DNA of 64,000 nucleotides from Polyangium sp. 15x6 (GCF_029960785.1 NZ_JASBQE010000040.1:1-64000), one strand, 5' to 3'. Counted from the first letter of the stretch, positions 16,027 through 24,812 are shown. A program made the numbers and translations. Notes: a model not told the origin generated them from the sequence alone.

Positions 16027-17670
16027 ATGGCACGGACACCACTCTTGCGATCGCTGGAGAAGCTGGCCTCGGAGCACCGCGCGGCGCGCGCGCGAGGGCT
16101 CACCCCCGCTGCGCTGCGCGAGGAGCGCATGGCCGCTCGCGAACGGGATGCCCGCCGCGGGATTTCCCTCGATCGCCGCCGCTTCCTCGGCGCCACGGCC
16201 GTGGGGGCCTTGACCCTCGCGCTTCCGCGCGCGCTCCGCGCCGCGGATTCTCCAACCATCGCCATCGTCGGCGGCGGCGTCGCCGGCCTGACCTGCGCCC
16301 TCGCGCTGCGCGATCGCGGCCTCTCGGCCACCGTGTACGAGGCCTCCGGCCGCATCGGCGGCCGCATGTTCTCGAACACCACCTCCTGGGACGCGGGTCA
16401 AGTGAGCGAGTGGTGCGGTGAGCTCATCGATAGCAACAACCGCACCCTGTTCGCCCTCGCCCAACGATTCGGCCTGACGATGGACAGCCTGGAGGGCCCA
16501 CAGCCGTCCGGCCTGGAGAATACGTATTTCTTCGACGGCCGCTATTACCCCGTCGCCGAGGCCGAGCGCGATTTTGCGCATGTCTATCCCGCTCTCCTCA
16601 CGGATCTGGGCGCCGCGGGCGAGATCACCACCTACGACCACGCGACACCCGCGGGGCGCGCGCTCGATCGAATGAGCGTCTACGACTGGATCGCCTCGAG
16701 GGTCCCGGGCGGGCACGCCTCGCCGCTCGGGCAGTTGCTCGACGTGGCTTACGTCATCGAATGGGGCGCCGATTCGCGGGATCAGTCCGCCCTGAACCTC
16801 GTCTACCTGCTCGGCCACCAGCCCGAGCCCGAGCATTTCTCGATGTTCGGCGAGTCCGACGAGGCGTATCACATCAAGGGCGGCAACCAGCAGATCCCCC
16901 TGGCCATCGCCGAGGCGCTCGGTCCGGACGTGATCGAGCGCGGGCACCGGCTCCTCCGCCTGCGCGAGAGCCCGGCGGGGAGGCAGATCCTCACGTTTCA
17001 GCGAGGCTCGGGCACGATCGACGTCGTGGCCGACTGGGTCGTCCTCGCTATCCCGTTCGCCGTATTGCGCACCATCGACCTCGGGGACGCCGGTTTCGAC
17101 GCGCGCAAGCGCCTCGCGATCGAGCAGCTCGGCCGGGCGCACAATGGCAAGCTTCACCTCCAGTTTTCGCGCCGCTACTGGCGCGACGAGGGCCCCTGGC
17201 CAGGCAGGAGCGATGGGTCGACCTATGCCGATACCGGCTATCAGAACACCTGGGAGGTGAGCCGCGCCCAGCCGGGCGAGCCCGGGATCCTCGTCCTGTA
17301 CACCGGCGGGGACGTGACGGACGCGATGTCGACGCGAAAGCCTTTCGCCACCATCAAGGACGCGGGCGTCCTCGCGGACGCGCGCGCGGGGCTCGGCTGG
17401 CTGGAGAGGGTCCTGCCGGGAGGATTCACGCACTGGAACGGGAAAGCGACGCAATCGATGCCGCACTTGAACCCGCTCTACGAGGCGTCGTATTCGTATT
17501 ATCGGGTGGGTCAGCGGGTCCTGTTCGGCGGCCACGAGGCGGCTCGCCAGGGCGGGGTGCTCTTCTGCGGCGAGCACACATCGCTCGATTTCCAGGGGCA
17601 CATGGAGGGCGCTGCCTCCCAGGGCGCGCGCGCGGCGGAGGAGCTCGCGCGGCTCGTGAAGGGGAGGTGA
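16027..17670 (+). CDS. Tat-exported flavin amine oxidase (MAO/L-amino-acid-oxidase-like)
   Basis: 547 aa from the ATG at 16027, with GGGAGG 6 nt upstream. A twin-arginine leader (DRRRFLGATAVGALTLALPRALRA, residues ~49-72) follows a charged N-terminal extension. The FAD Rossmann motif IAIVGGGVAGLTCALAL is followed by VYEASGRIGGRMFS, typical of monoamine-oxidase-like flavoproteins. The C terminus has VLFCGEHTSLDFQGHMEGAASQGARAAEEL, the second FAD-contact region. It should oxidise an amine or L-amino acid to imine with O2, in the periplasm and in folded form. Substrate unassigned. Faces no obvious partner; the lodA-like oxidase downstream is also an amino-group oxidase type. Confidence 0.9.
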   Translation: MARTPLLRSLEKLASEHRAARARGLTPAALREERMAARERDARRGISLDRRRFLGATAVGALTLALPRALRAADSPTIAIVGGGVAGLTCALALRDRGLSATVYEASGRIGGRMFSNTTSWDAGQVSEWCGELIDSNNRTLFALAQRFGLTMDSLEGPQPSGLENTYFFDGRYYPVAEAERDFAHVYPALLTDLGAAGEITTYDHATPAGRALDRMSVYDWIASRVPGGHASPLGQLLDVAYVIEWGADSRDQSALNLVYLLGHQPEPEHFSMFGESDEAYHIKGGNQQIPLAIAEALGPDVIERGHRLLRLRESPAGRQILTFQRGSGTIDVVADWVVLAIPFAVLRTIDLGDAGFDARKRLAIEQLGRAHNGKLHLQFSRRYWRDEGPWPGRSDGSTYADTGYQNTWEVSRAQPGEPGILVLYTGGDVTDAMSTRKPFATIKDAGVLADARAGLGWLERVLPGGFTHWNGKATQSMPHLNPLYEASYSYYRVGQRVLFGGHEAARQGGVLFCGEHTSLDFQGHMEGAASQGARAAEELARLVKGR

Positions 17671-17697
17671 GGACCGATCCGCCTCGGGGCCTGTGCT

Positions 17698-17820
17698 TCA
17701 CGGCGTGATCACGACGGCCATTCCGTCGAGGATTGCCCCGACGTTTTTCAGGCTCTTGTCGAGCGCGAGGGCCGCGCTCCGGGGCGCGAGGCCTCCGGGG
17801 AGCCACGCCTTGCCGCCCGG
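17698..17820 (-). pseudogene. Possible C-terminal gene remnant
   Basis: On the minus strand a ~40-codon stretch after an in-frame TGA reads GGKAWLPGGLAPRSAALAL then DKSLKNVGAILDGMAVVITP before a stop at 17698-17700. The ending looks protein-like (amphipathic, natural composition), but there is no start codon or upstream continuation in frame. It may be the residue of a displaced gene, or chance. Confidence 0.3.
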
Positions 17821-17874
17821 TCATCGGGCGGGGTGGCTCGTCATTCGCCGGAGAGCGATTGCGTGAAGCGTATC

Positions 17875-17906
17875 AGCCTCGAATCGATCCAGAATCGAGG
17901 CTTTTT
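17875..17906 (+). terminator. Rho-independent terminator after the amine oxidase gene
   Basis: AGCCTCGA (17875-17882) pairs with TCGAGGCT (17895-17902) across a 12-nt loop and is followed directly by a run of five T. This is the best canonical intrinsic terminator in the window and lies about 205 bp after the amine oxidase stop. Confidence 0.7.
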
Positions 17907-18354
17907 CGCGGGACTCGTCACGCCCGGACCCTTCGACCGATCGATCTGGTGATCGATCAGGTCAGATCGGTCGATCCATGACGAGCCAGCAGAGCAACCC
18001 CACGGCGATTCTGCGCGCGAGCCCGCCGCCGCGCCGGGGCGGCGCCCCAGCGAACCGGCTTCGAGATGAACCAATGCTCAGGACCAGGGGCTGAGCACCG
18101 GTGCCCTGCCGGCGCTGCCCAAAAGTGCTTGACATCTTACAGGGGTTCTGATGTCCTGAACACTCATGAGGGGAGGGGCATCGCACGCGAAGTGCGTCCG
18201 GGTGCCATTTGGGAAATGGCGTGCCCTGATGTGAAGGGGACCTGCGAGGCGTGCTTTTGTCCGGCCTCGGAAGCCGCAGTGCTGTCGATGCTGACCCGCC
18301 CCCTGCCGATCCAAGCGCAGCGAAATCCTAGGTCATTCTACTCGGGAGATACTC
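17907..18354. other. Intergenic leader of the lodA-like operon with GATC-rich dyads
   Basis: No gene is seen. Around 17935-17975 several overlapping GATCGATC/GATCGGTC words form short inverted repeats, and GACATC/GATGTC (18131-18153) forms another dyad overlapping a TTGACA at 18129-18134, a possible -35 element, although no good -10 follows. Base composition drops in G+C towards the lodA-like gene, marking a likely boundary of acquired DNA. Confidence 0.4.
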
Positions 18355-20478
18355 ATGAGCACGAACCATCCCAAGTTCCGGATCTACCCCTCCATTGGCG
18401 TCGCCCGCCTCGGCAATGGCCCTGCTCTTAAAGACCAGGCCATTTTCAGTCCCGAAATTCCCTGGGACAACCTGTACAAGACAGACGAGCAATATCTTAC
18501 CGATGACGGCAAGATCAAGAAGCAGGCGCAGCGATTCTATGTGTATGAATGCGACGCGCAGGGCGTGCCGGTGAAGCGGGTCGACCCCAACGAGTACAGA
18601 ATCGAATGGCACGTCGAGGTCGCGAACAAGAAGCCGTTTTGGTACAATTTCAACAACTGCCTGGACCTCTCCATCCTCTCGACCAACCAAAACCTCAGCC
18701 CCAATTTCGCGAAAGAGAAGCTGGCGCCGGGCATCGGAGCGACGCAGCGCAACCCGAATGTGTTGGACATGCACGTCCGCGACCCCGAGCACCCCTATAA
18801 CTACCGCAAAGAGCTGGTGAATCGCCCCGGCCTGACCACCGTGCGCAGCGGGGATGGCCTGACGCCCTTGCGAGGGCATTTTCCTTTTCCAGAACACGAC
18901 CACAGCAACGGCGACCAATCAGGCAAGAAAGTTAGCCGGCTGGCTATGAGCCTGAACACCGAGCACAAGGACGTCAATTTGGGCAGCATCGAATACGATG
19001 ATGGTGCCCTCATTTTTTACGCGGCCGATGGTAAGTCGGCGTCCCTGAACCCGTCCGACCTCAACACTGATTTTGCCGACAATTCCAATTGGTTCGACGA
19101 CATCTGCGACGGTAGGGTCACAGCGACGCTGGTTTCGAGGGGCGATGATAGCAGGATTGAGTTGACGGACGCCCAATCCGCTGCCTGGATCGTCACCGCA
19201 CCGCCGGATTACGCGCCGCAAATACAGCCGATTGCCACCATGTACGACATGATCCTGGGTGCGTCGAACGAGACGTTCCCGTTCGACTTCTCGCTGGTGT
19301 TTCCGCTGCTGTACCGGCTTTATCGGATGCAATGGGTCAACCTCGGTGATTTTCTTTCGCCCTCGTTCAAGGAGACCATCGACAGGCTGACGGCGGACGG
19401 TAAATTCAAATATCTGTTCAAGAAAGAGCCGGCTGCCGAGGCCGCCGCCGTGCGGGAACAGGTGTTTCGCTTGTTCCGCGACCCCGCCTACCCCTACAAC
19501 AACGAGCCGATCATCCCCAGCAAGTGCGCCACCAACATCGAGAACCGGGGCAGCGGCACAGACGAACTGAAGCTGCCGTTTTACCCCGGCGACGGCATCG
19601 ACTACCCTGGCAGCCCGGCGCAGTGGTTCGCGATCCCGCCGATGCTGTTCGACGCCTTGAAGCAATGGCGCGACGGCAATTTCGCTGCCATCGAAGGGCT
19701 GGAGGTCGAGAACATCGACGCGCTCGGCGCCTATTTCCGCTCCAAGTTCCTGGAAGCAGCGGCAGACCCGTCGAAAAAGCCACTGCTCATGACCAGGGCG
19801 GTGCTGGAAACGCTGTACGGCGGTGGCTTCCACCCGGGCGTGGAGCTGACCTGGCCGATGCGCCACAACCTGATGTACTCCGAAAACCGCGAAGTGTTCA
19901 AGAGCGTGGCGCCGGGGTTCAGCCTGTTTGGCCTGCGCGAGGTGCGCATCAATTCCGCTTCCAAGGCCGAGCAGGAGGAAATCTTCTTCAATGATTTCGG
20001 GCTCCAGATGGGGCCGGAGGACATCCGGGAGTCGATGCGCATCGACGACCGCGGCGTCAGGCACTGGCTCTGGAGAATCACGCCGGGCGACCTGACCAAA
20101 TGGATGGGAATCCCCTGGCAGTCAGACGCAGGAAGCTGCCAGGCGGTGTTCATCGAGAAGCAATATCCGGTGCCAGCATGGTGGGCCGCCAACCTGCCGG
20201 TGCACGTGATCCCCCAAGAGAGCTTCCGTAAAATGAGCGACCCGCAGATCTTGCCCGAGACCAAGAAGCACATCTATGCCAATCGCCTGCCCTGGCTGCA
20301 AACCACCAATACTGGATTCGTCGGTTATCACGCCGAGGGTGGCTACATGAACGGCTTGATCAGCATGGTCTACCAATGGGACAAGATCGGGATGGTGACC
20401 GGACGCAAAATGGATCCGCCGATCGAGGGCGTCCCGGAGATCGTGTACGTGGCGTTCAACGGCAAGTCGAACCGCTGA
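18355..20478 (+). CDS. LodA/GoxA-family oxidase-like protein, with the expected quinone-forming Cys apparently replaced
   Basis: 707 aa, typical family length. The start FRIYPSIGVARLGN is the family hallmark, and AVLETLYGGGFHPGVELTW plus LTKWMGIPWQSD..SCQ match the conserved cofactor regions. LodA/GoxA enzymes oxidise free amino acids (Lys or Gly) with a cysteine tryptophylquinone made from one Cys and one Trp. The Trp is present (Trp588 in PWQSD). At the position where I recall a Cys (LExCxGGxFxPG), this protein has Leu487 (LETLYGGGF). Codon use is clearly more A/T-rich than in neighbours, suggesting transfer. A LodB-like gene follows after 14 bp. Family certain from motifs; activity uncertain. 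Confidence 0.85.
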   Translation: MSTNHPKFRIYPSIGVARLGNGPALKDQAIFSPEIPWDNLYKTDEQYLTDDGKIKKQAQRFYVYECDAQGVPVKRVDPNEYRIEWHVEVANKKPFWYNFNNCLDLSILSTNQNLSPNFAKEKLAPGIGATQRNPNVLDMHVRDPEHPYNYRKELVNRPGLTTVRSGDGLTPLRGHFPFPEHDHSNGDQSGKKVSRLAMSLNTEHKDVNLGSIEYDDGALIFYAADGKSASLNPSDLNTDFADNSNWFDDICDGRVTATLVSRGDDSRIELTDAQSAAWIVTAPPDYAPQIQPIATMYDMILGASNETFPFDFSLVFPLLYRLYRMQWVNLGDFLSPSFKETIDRLTADGKFKYLFKKEPAAEAAAVREQVFRLFRDPAYPYNNEPIIPSKCATNIENRGSGTDELKLPFYPGDGIDYPGSPAQWFAIPPMLFDALKQWRDGNFAAIEGLEVENIDALGAYFRSKFLEAAADPSKKPLLMTRAVLETLYGGGFHPGVELTWPMRHNLMYSENREVFKSVAPGFSLFGLREVRINSASKAEQEEIFFNDFGLQMGPEDIRESMRIDDRGVRHWLWRITPGDLTKWMGIPWQSDAGSCQAVFIEKQYPVPAWWAANLPVHVIPQESFRKMSDPQILPETKKHIYANRLPWLQTTNTGFVGYHAEGGYMNGLISMVYQWDKIGMVTGRKMDPPIEGVPEIVYVAFNGKSNR

Positions 20479-20492
20479 GCCTTGGCGCGCCC

Positions 20493-21590
20493 GTGTCGGA
20501 GACCGATGTCATCATCGTCGGCCAAGGCATAGCCGGGGTTTCGCTATCGCTGCTGCTGGAAAGGCAGGGCGTGGCGCATACGCTGCTCGGGCGAAAGGGT
20601 GGTGGCAAGGGGTTCGCTCTCGCCGAGACCTTGCCACCGTCCGCCTTGCCTTTGCTCAGCCGGCTCGATCTGCTGGAGGTGTTCGAAGCCGCCGCCATCC
20701 AAAGAACCCATGGCTACCATTCCGTGTGGGGACGGGACGTGGTGACGGACAACAATTTCTTCTTTCACCGCGGCTTCCAGCACGGCTTGAAGATCGACAA
20801 GCAGGCGCTTTCGGCGACGCTGCTCGGACGTCAGGCGGCGCATGTCGTCTGGTTCGAAAAGCTCCTGTCGGTGTCCTGCGACGGGCCGGAGGTCGCGGTC
20901 ACGTTCAGGCACGACGAACGGACACATCGCATTTCGGGGAAACTGCTGGTCGATGCCACGGGCAGGCAGCGCGCGGTCCTGCGCCGCTTGGGGATCCGCA
21001 CGCAGGATTTCGACAGCCTGACCGCCTTCAGTTGCCATGTACCTCGGGTGGATCACCCAGCGCTGCCGCACGGAGTGCTGATTGAGGCGTTCGAGGCAGG
21101 ATGGGGGATCGTTTCGCGGTTGAACGAGCGGGAAAACGTGTTCACGCTGTTCACCCGAACCGCGGGAGCAAACGAGGTGGCCGGTCAGGATGCGCTGCTG
21201 GCCCCATTGCACAAATATGCGAACTGGCATCGCCACCTGAGCGAGACCAAATTCTTGCGCCATTTCTTGAGCGGGGACGGCGCCACCAAGGTCTTAGGGG
21301 CCAAGGCCAACTCTTCCAAGGCTCATACCATGGCGGGCCGTCACTGGCTCGCGCTGGGCGACGCCGCGTTGAGCTTCGACCCGCTTTCCTCCCACGGCAT
21401 CACCAACGCGGTGTACACGGCGCAGCTGGCCGCTTCGACCATCGTGGCGGCGCGAAGCGGCGGGGGCGAAGGCGCGTTGCGGGAATACGAGGCCACCTTG
21501 ACGGCCATTTTCATGCAATACCTGCAAAGCAAAGACCAGTTGTACCGTCAGGAGAGGCGCTGGCCCCATGCCGCGTTTTGGCGGGTTTGA
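20493..21590 (+). CDS. LodB-like FAD-dependent oxidoreductase (LodA maturation partner)
   Basis: About 365 aa from the GTG at 20493. The N terminus has the FAD motif VIIVGQGIAGVSLSLLL; the mid-C region has LALGDAALSFDPLSSHGITNAV, the flavin-contact GD motif seen in tryptophan-halogenase/hydroxylase-type flavoproteins and in LodB. LodB proteins are needed to form the tryptophylquinone of the LodA partner encoded next to them. Retention of this partner 14 bp after the LodA-like gene argues that some post-translational modification still occurs. Base composition resembles the LodA-like gene, so both were probably acquired together. Confidence 0.87.
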   Translation: MSETDVIIVGQGIAGVSLSLLLERQGVAHTLLGRKGGGKGFALAETLPPSALPLLSRLDLLEVFEAAAIQRTHGYHSVWGRDVVTDNNFFFHRGFQHGLKIDKQALSATLLGRQAAHVVWFEKLLSVSCDGPEVAVTFRHDERTHRISGKLLVDATGRQRAVLRRLGIRTQDFDSLTAFSCHVPRVDHPALPHGVLIEAFEAGWGIVSRLNERENVFTLFTRTAGANEVAGQDALLAPLHKYANWHRHLSETKFLRHFLSGDGATKVLGAKANSSKAHTMAGRHWLALGDAALSFDPLSSHGITNAVYTAQLAASTIVAARSGGGEGALREYEATLTAIFMQYLQSKDQLYRQERRWPHAAFWRV

Positions 21591-21712
21591 GGCGTAGAGA
21601 GCACGGGCTTGCAGACGATTCGCGCACTTCGAGCGCCGCAGCGGAAAGGTACGCCACGTTTCTCGGGTCATGTCGAACCACGACTTCTGGGTATGTCTCT
21701 GGGAGGGTTATC

Positions 21713-23191
21713 GTGAGGAGAAGAACACCATCGAATCTACCGCAGCCGCGGCTCCGCCACCTGCTGGCGGCGCTGCTGTCGATCCTGCTCGTCGCCGTCG
21801 TCGGAACTTCGTTTGCCGCCGACCACAACGACGGCAGCAACTTCAAGGAACATCCGGACTGGGACATCTCCGACTTCTTCATCTTTCCGAGGGTGGATGC
21901 GCATCAGCAAAAGCGTCTCTCGCTGATCCTGAGCGTCCATCCATACGCTCCCCCGACGGCGCTCTTCAGTGATGTATTGACGTACAGCTTCCGCATGCGC
22001 GCCGTCAAAGGCTTTCAGAAATCTCCCTTCAAGGCTCTCGTATCCGACGAGGAATTTCGGATCGACTGCCGCGTCACGGGCACGGCCGCCCCGCAGGTCC
22101 TGAACTGCGAGCTTTTGCGCCTGCAGGCCAAGGGGAAGGCGCCGGAGCCGATCATGAAGGCCACCGTGAACACGGGGGACTCGGGGGGCGGCTCGAACCC
22201 TGACTTCAAGATCTTCGGAGGGCCCAGGGCCGATCAGTTGTTCACGGACCGGGCACGGGTGAGGATGCCGGTCTGGCGTGACACCGATCTGAGCTCCGCG
22301 GAGGAATGGCCGGGGGTCAACACGTTCGACGGAAAGAACGTCCTCAGTATCGTCGTCGACCTGAATCCCGAGAAGTTTTTGAAGGCGGATACGCATCTTC
22401 TCGCGGCGGTCGCCGAGGCCTCGTACATGGATAAGGGAGAGATGCGCCGGGTCGATCGCATGGGGCGGGTGGAGATCACCGTCTTCCTCGTTCGCGATAA
22501 CGAGACCAAGGATCTCTGGAATGCAGATGATGCGTTCTCCCTCAAGCCCGAGAACGTAGGTAAGTATCGGGAGAAGCTGAATGCGGGACTGCACCGGCTG
22601 GATGGGTTCGAGATGCTCGAGCTCGACGCGCCCGTCATCAGTGTATTCGACTGGGACAACCCTCACCCCTGGGTCGACCTCCTGATGGATGATTTTCTCA
22701 TCGTCAATGTGGAGCAGCCGACGAAGCCCTCCAGTGATGCCAATGGATATCTAGGCATCGAAATGGGAGAATTCCGCGGGGGGCCGGCGCCGATCGTCGG
22801 TGGCCGTCTCCCCAACGAAGACGTCATCGAGACCACGCTGACGGTGTTCATCAACGGCCTCGACCGCCTGAAAGGACCGAAGAGGGGCGTCGGCGTTTCC
22901 AGGCCGGCCCGCGCGACGGTGGATGAATTCCCGTTCGTGCCGCCTCCGTTCGCGCCGCCTTCCGAAGCGGCCGGCGAACCGATGAAGGCGAATGCCGGTC
23001 CGCCTCCCAAAGCGGCCGGCGAACCGATGAAAGCGAATGCCGGTCCGCCTTCCGAAGCAGCCGGCGAATCGATGAAAGGGAATGCCTGCGGATGTGGCGT
23101 GCGCGGGTCACCGGCTACCGGTGGGCTCTGGGTCGGGCTGGGGGTGCTGCTCGCGGTGCGGCGCCGACGCGCGCGCCTCACACCAGGCTGA
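21713..23191 (+). CDS. DUF4331 secreted protein with MYXO-CTERM-type surface anchor
   Basis: About 492 aa from the GTG at 21713 (GGGAGGG, 5-nt spacer). A signal peptide ends near GTSFA. The mature start ADHNDGSNFKEHPDWDISDFF is the DUF4331 signature. The domain runs to about residue 395. A Pro-rich region with three 15-residue repeats (SEAAGEPMKANAG) precedes a C-terminal tail with a CGC motif, a hydrophobic stretch (GGLWVGLGVLLAV) and RRRRAR, which is the layout of MYXO-CTERM sorting signals that anchor proteins to the myxobacterial surface. DUF4331 has no firmly assigned biochemical role. It lies 122 bp after the LodB-like gene and may be cotranscribed. Confidence 0.87.
   Translation: MRRRTPSNLPQPRLRHLLAALLSILLVAVVGTSFAADHNDGSNFKEHPDWDISDFFIFPRVDAHQQKRLSLILSVHPYAPPTALFSDVLTYSFRMRAVKGFQKSPFKALVSDEEFRIDCRVTGTAAPQVLNCELLRLQAKGKAPEPIMKATVNTGDSGGGSNPDFKIFGGPRADQLFTDRARVRMPVWRDTDLSSAEEWPGVNTFDGKNVLSIVVDLNPEKFLKADTHLLAAVAEASYMDKGEMRRVDRMGRVEITVFLVRDNETKDLWNADDAFSLKPENVGKYREKLNAGLHRLDGFEMLELDAPVISVFDWDNPHPWVDLLMDDFLIVNVEQPTKPSSDANGYLGIEMGEFRGGPAPIVGGRLPNEDVIETTLTVFINGLDRLKGPKRGVGVSRPARATVDEFPFVPPPFAPPSEAAGEPMKANAGPPPKAAGEPMKANAGPPSEAAGESMKGNACGCGVRGSPATGGLWVGLGVLLAVRRRRARLTPG
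22961..23095 (+). repeat. In-frame 45-bp coding repeat (three copies)
   Basis: Units begin at 22961, 23006 and 23051, each encoding a 15-residue Ser/Pro-Glu-Ala-Ala-Gly-Glu-Pro-Met-Lys-Ala-Asn-Ala-Gly-Pro-Pro repeat in the DUF4331 protein. The nucleotide sequences are nearly identical, so the expansion is recent. It forms the stalk before the surface anchor and is likely length-variable between strains. Confidence 0.85.
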
Positions 23192-23199
23192 GCGCCGGG

Positions 23200-23219
23200 G
23201 GGCGCGGCGGCCCGCGCCC
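23200..23219. terminator. GC-only hairpin between convergent genes
   Basis: GGGCGCGG (23200-23207) pairs with CCGCGCCC (23212-23219) around a 4-nt loop, in the 44-bp gap between the DUF4331 gene and the convergent TPR gene. No T tract is present on either strand, so it is at best a weak bidirectional terminator. Confidence 0.35.
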
Positions 23220-23235
23220 AGGGCGGGCCCGAAGC

Positions 23236-24477
23236 TTACGGCACGGCTGCCGGCTTACAGGCGTCTGCGGCGATGGCGCGGAGCATCCCGCTCGCATAGG
23301 GAAGCTTGGCGCCATCCTGCCCGAAGGTGCAGGCCTCGGCGCGCGCCCCCGCTGCGAACGCCGCCAGCATGGCGAGCTGATAGGCCTTCTCGGTACGGCG
23401 CACGGCGAGGTTCGTCTTTGCGAACGCGAGGGCGTTCTGGGGCTCCTTGCCCTCGTCGAGGAGGAACCATCCGGCGTGCTCGGCGTAGGCCTCGGGGTGC
23501 TTGTCGACCAGCTCGGCGTAGCGTGCCCGCACATGCGCCGCCCGCGCGTCCGCGTCGGCGACGTCGCCGTGCGCTCGCAGGCGGTTGACGAGGATGTGCT
23601 CGAACTCGGGATCATCGGACGCGTCGGCGATCGACTTCAACAGCTCGATGCCGACTGCGGGCTGCTCCAGCGTGGCGAGGTGTGCCGCGGCGTGAACGTA
23701 TCCAGGGAGCCGTTCGTGCGCGGCAGCGTAGAACGTTTTGGCGCGAGCGACGTTGCCGGCTCGCTCCCAGAGCAAGCCCTGCTGGAGGAAGAGCCAGGCC
23801 ACGGGGAACGGGGAGACGTCGCGGTACTCCGCAGCAGCGCGGCGGAAGAGTCCGACCGCCTCGTCGGTCCGGCCCATCTGGCCGACGAGCGCCCCCTCGA
23901 GGCCGAGGGCGTTCAGGTTGGGATTGAGCTCGCGCATCTTGCGCCGGAGAGCGAGCGCGCCGTCGAGGTCGCCCTGCCCCTCCAGGATCATCGCCTTCTG
24001 GGCGATCAAGTTGGCCGGGGGCTCGCCCCTCTTTTCTGCTTCGGCGAGATCGGCGAGGGCCTCGGTGAAGCGGTGCATCGCGGCGCGGGTGTGGGCGCGC
24101 GCTGCGTAGGCCCATGGGCGGGTGGGCGCATCGCGCACCAGCTCCTCGGCCATCGCGGCGGCGCGCTCGGCATCCGCGATGCGGCCGAGGTACTGGCCGC
24201 GCGCGGCCAGGAGCTCGATGAGCTGCCGCTTCGACTCGAGATCCCCGGGGTGGCTCTCGAGGTTCCTGGTCAGGGCCTCGATGTGCCCGATGAGGTTGGT
24301 GGTGGCAATGATGCCATGGGTCGTGGGCATCTCGGCCTGGGAAGGCGGGCCCAGCGGATCGTGCTGCGCAGGCGCTGCCGCTGCGGTCGGCTTCGGGGCG
24401 TCGCTCGGTCTGTCACAGGCAGAGGCGATCAAGGTCGAGCCAGCAAGAATCACTGCGCGAACGCCGAGTTGCTTCAT
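23236..24477 (-). CDS. TPR-repeat lipoprotein
   Basis: About 413 aa from the ATG at 24477, with GGGGAG 5 nt upstream. The signal ends in LIASAC (lipobox), followed by a Pro/Ala linker and then repeated helix pairs typical of tetratricopeptide repeats from about residue 60 on (AYAARAHTRAAMHRFTEAL, AGNVARAKTFYAAAHERLPG). TPR proteins are scaffolds for protein-protein contacts; here on the periplasmic or outer-membrane side. No catalytic motif is visible. Converges on the DUF4331 gene. Confidence 0.82.
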   Translation of the reverse strand: MKQLGVRAVILAGSTLIASACDRPSDAPKPTAAAAPAQHDPLGPPSQAEMPTTHGIIATTNLIGHIEALTRNLESHPGDLESKRQLIELLAARGQYLGRIADAERAAAMAEELVRDAPTRPWAYAARAHTRAAMHRFTEALADLAEAEKRGEPPANLIAQKAMILEGQGDLDGALALRRKMRELNPNLNALGLEGALVGQMGRTDEAVGLFRRAAAEYRDVSPFPVAWLFLQQGLLWERAGNVARAKTFYAAAHERLPGYVHAAAHLATLEQPAVGIELLKSIADASDDPEFEHILVNRLRAHGDVADADARAAHVRARYAELVDKHPEAYAEHAGWFLLDEGKEPQNALAFAKTNLAVRRTEKAYQLAMLAAFAAGARAEACTFGQDGAKLPYASGMLRAIAADACKPAAVP

Positions 24478-24647
24478 GTCAGCTCCCCTTGTTTTGTTTG
24501 TGCTGGCCCACGCGACCATGATTCTCTCGAACCAGCCACCGCTCCTGGCGCATGTTCGCGCCATTGGGGGTGTCCACGGAAGCGGGGCCCGCACCGGCTC
24601 GGAGCATGGCGCCTGCCAGGCTCGCATCGGCCTGAGCCGAGCGCCGC

Positions 24648-24812
24648 TCAATCCTCGTCCTTGCCCGCGCCGGCCATCAGCCGATCCACGCGCCGCTTCA
24701 TCATGATGCGCGTGATCCCGAGCAGCCGCGCCGCTTCGCGGAATAGGCCATCTGGCCCGGCTTGCGCACGACGAGGTGGGGCATGGAGGCTCTCGCGTGC
24801 ATCGTAGAGCAT
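24648..24812 (-). pseudogene. Small Fis-type helix-turn-helix ORF, probably remnant of a sigma-54 activator
   Basis: A 54-codon ORF begins with ATG at 24812, preceded by AGGAG with a 4-nt spacer. It reads MLYDARESLH..., then DGLFREAARLLGITRIMMKR and RVDRLMAGAGKDED. The REAARLLGITR..MKRRVDRL segment is the C-terminal Fis-type DNA-binding helix-turn-helix of NtrC-family activators. No AAA+ or receiver domain precedes it. It is either a decayed activator reduced to its last domain or a genuine tiny DNA-binding protein; the good ribosome-binding site keeps the second option open. Confidence 0.55.

Noticed and set aside
15442-17601. Long minus-strand reading frames across the 43-bp array and into the amine oxidase gene
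   Set aside because: All three minus frames are open only because the 43-bp repeat lacks stops; the peptides are repetitive and frame-shifted each unit, and the amine oxidase on the plus strand is well supported.
17875-23191. A defined mobile element carrying the lodA/lodB-like genes
   Set aside because: Composition differs, but no integrase, transposase, direct repeats or tRNA end was found.
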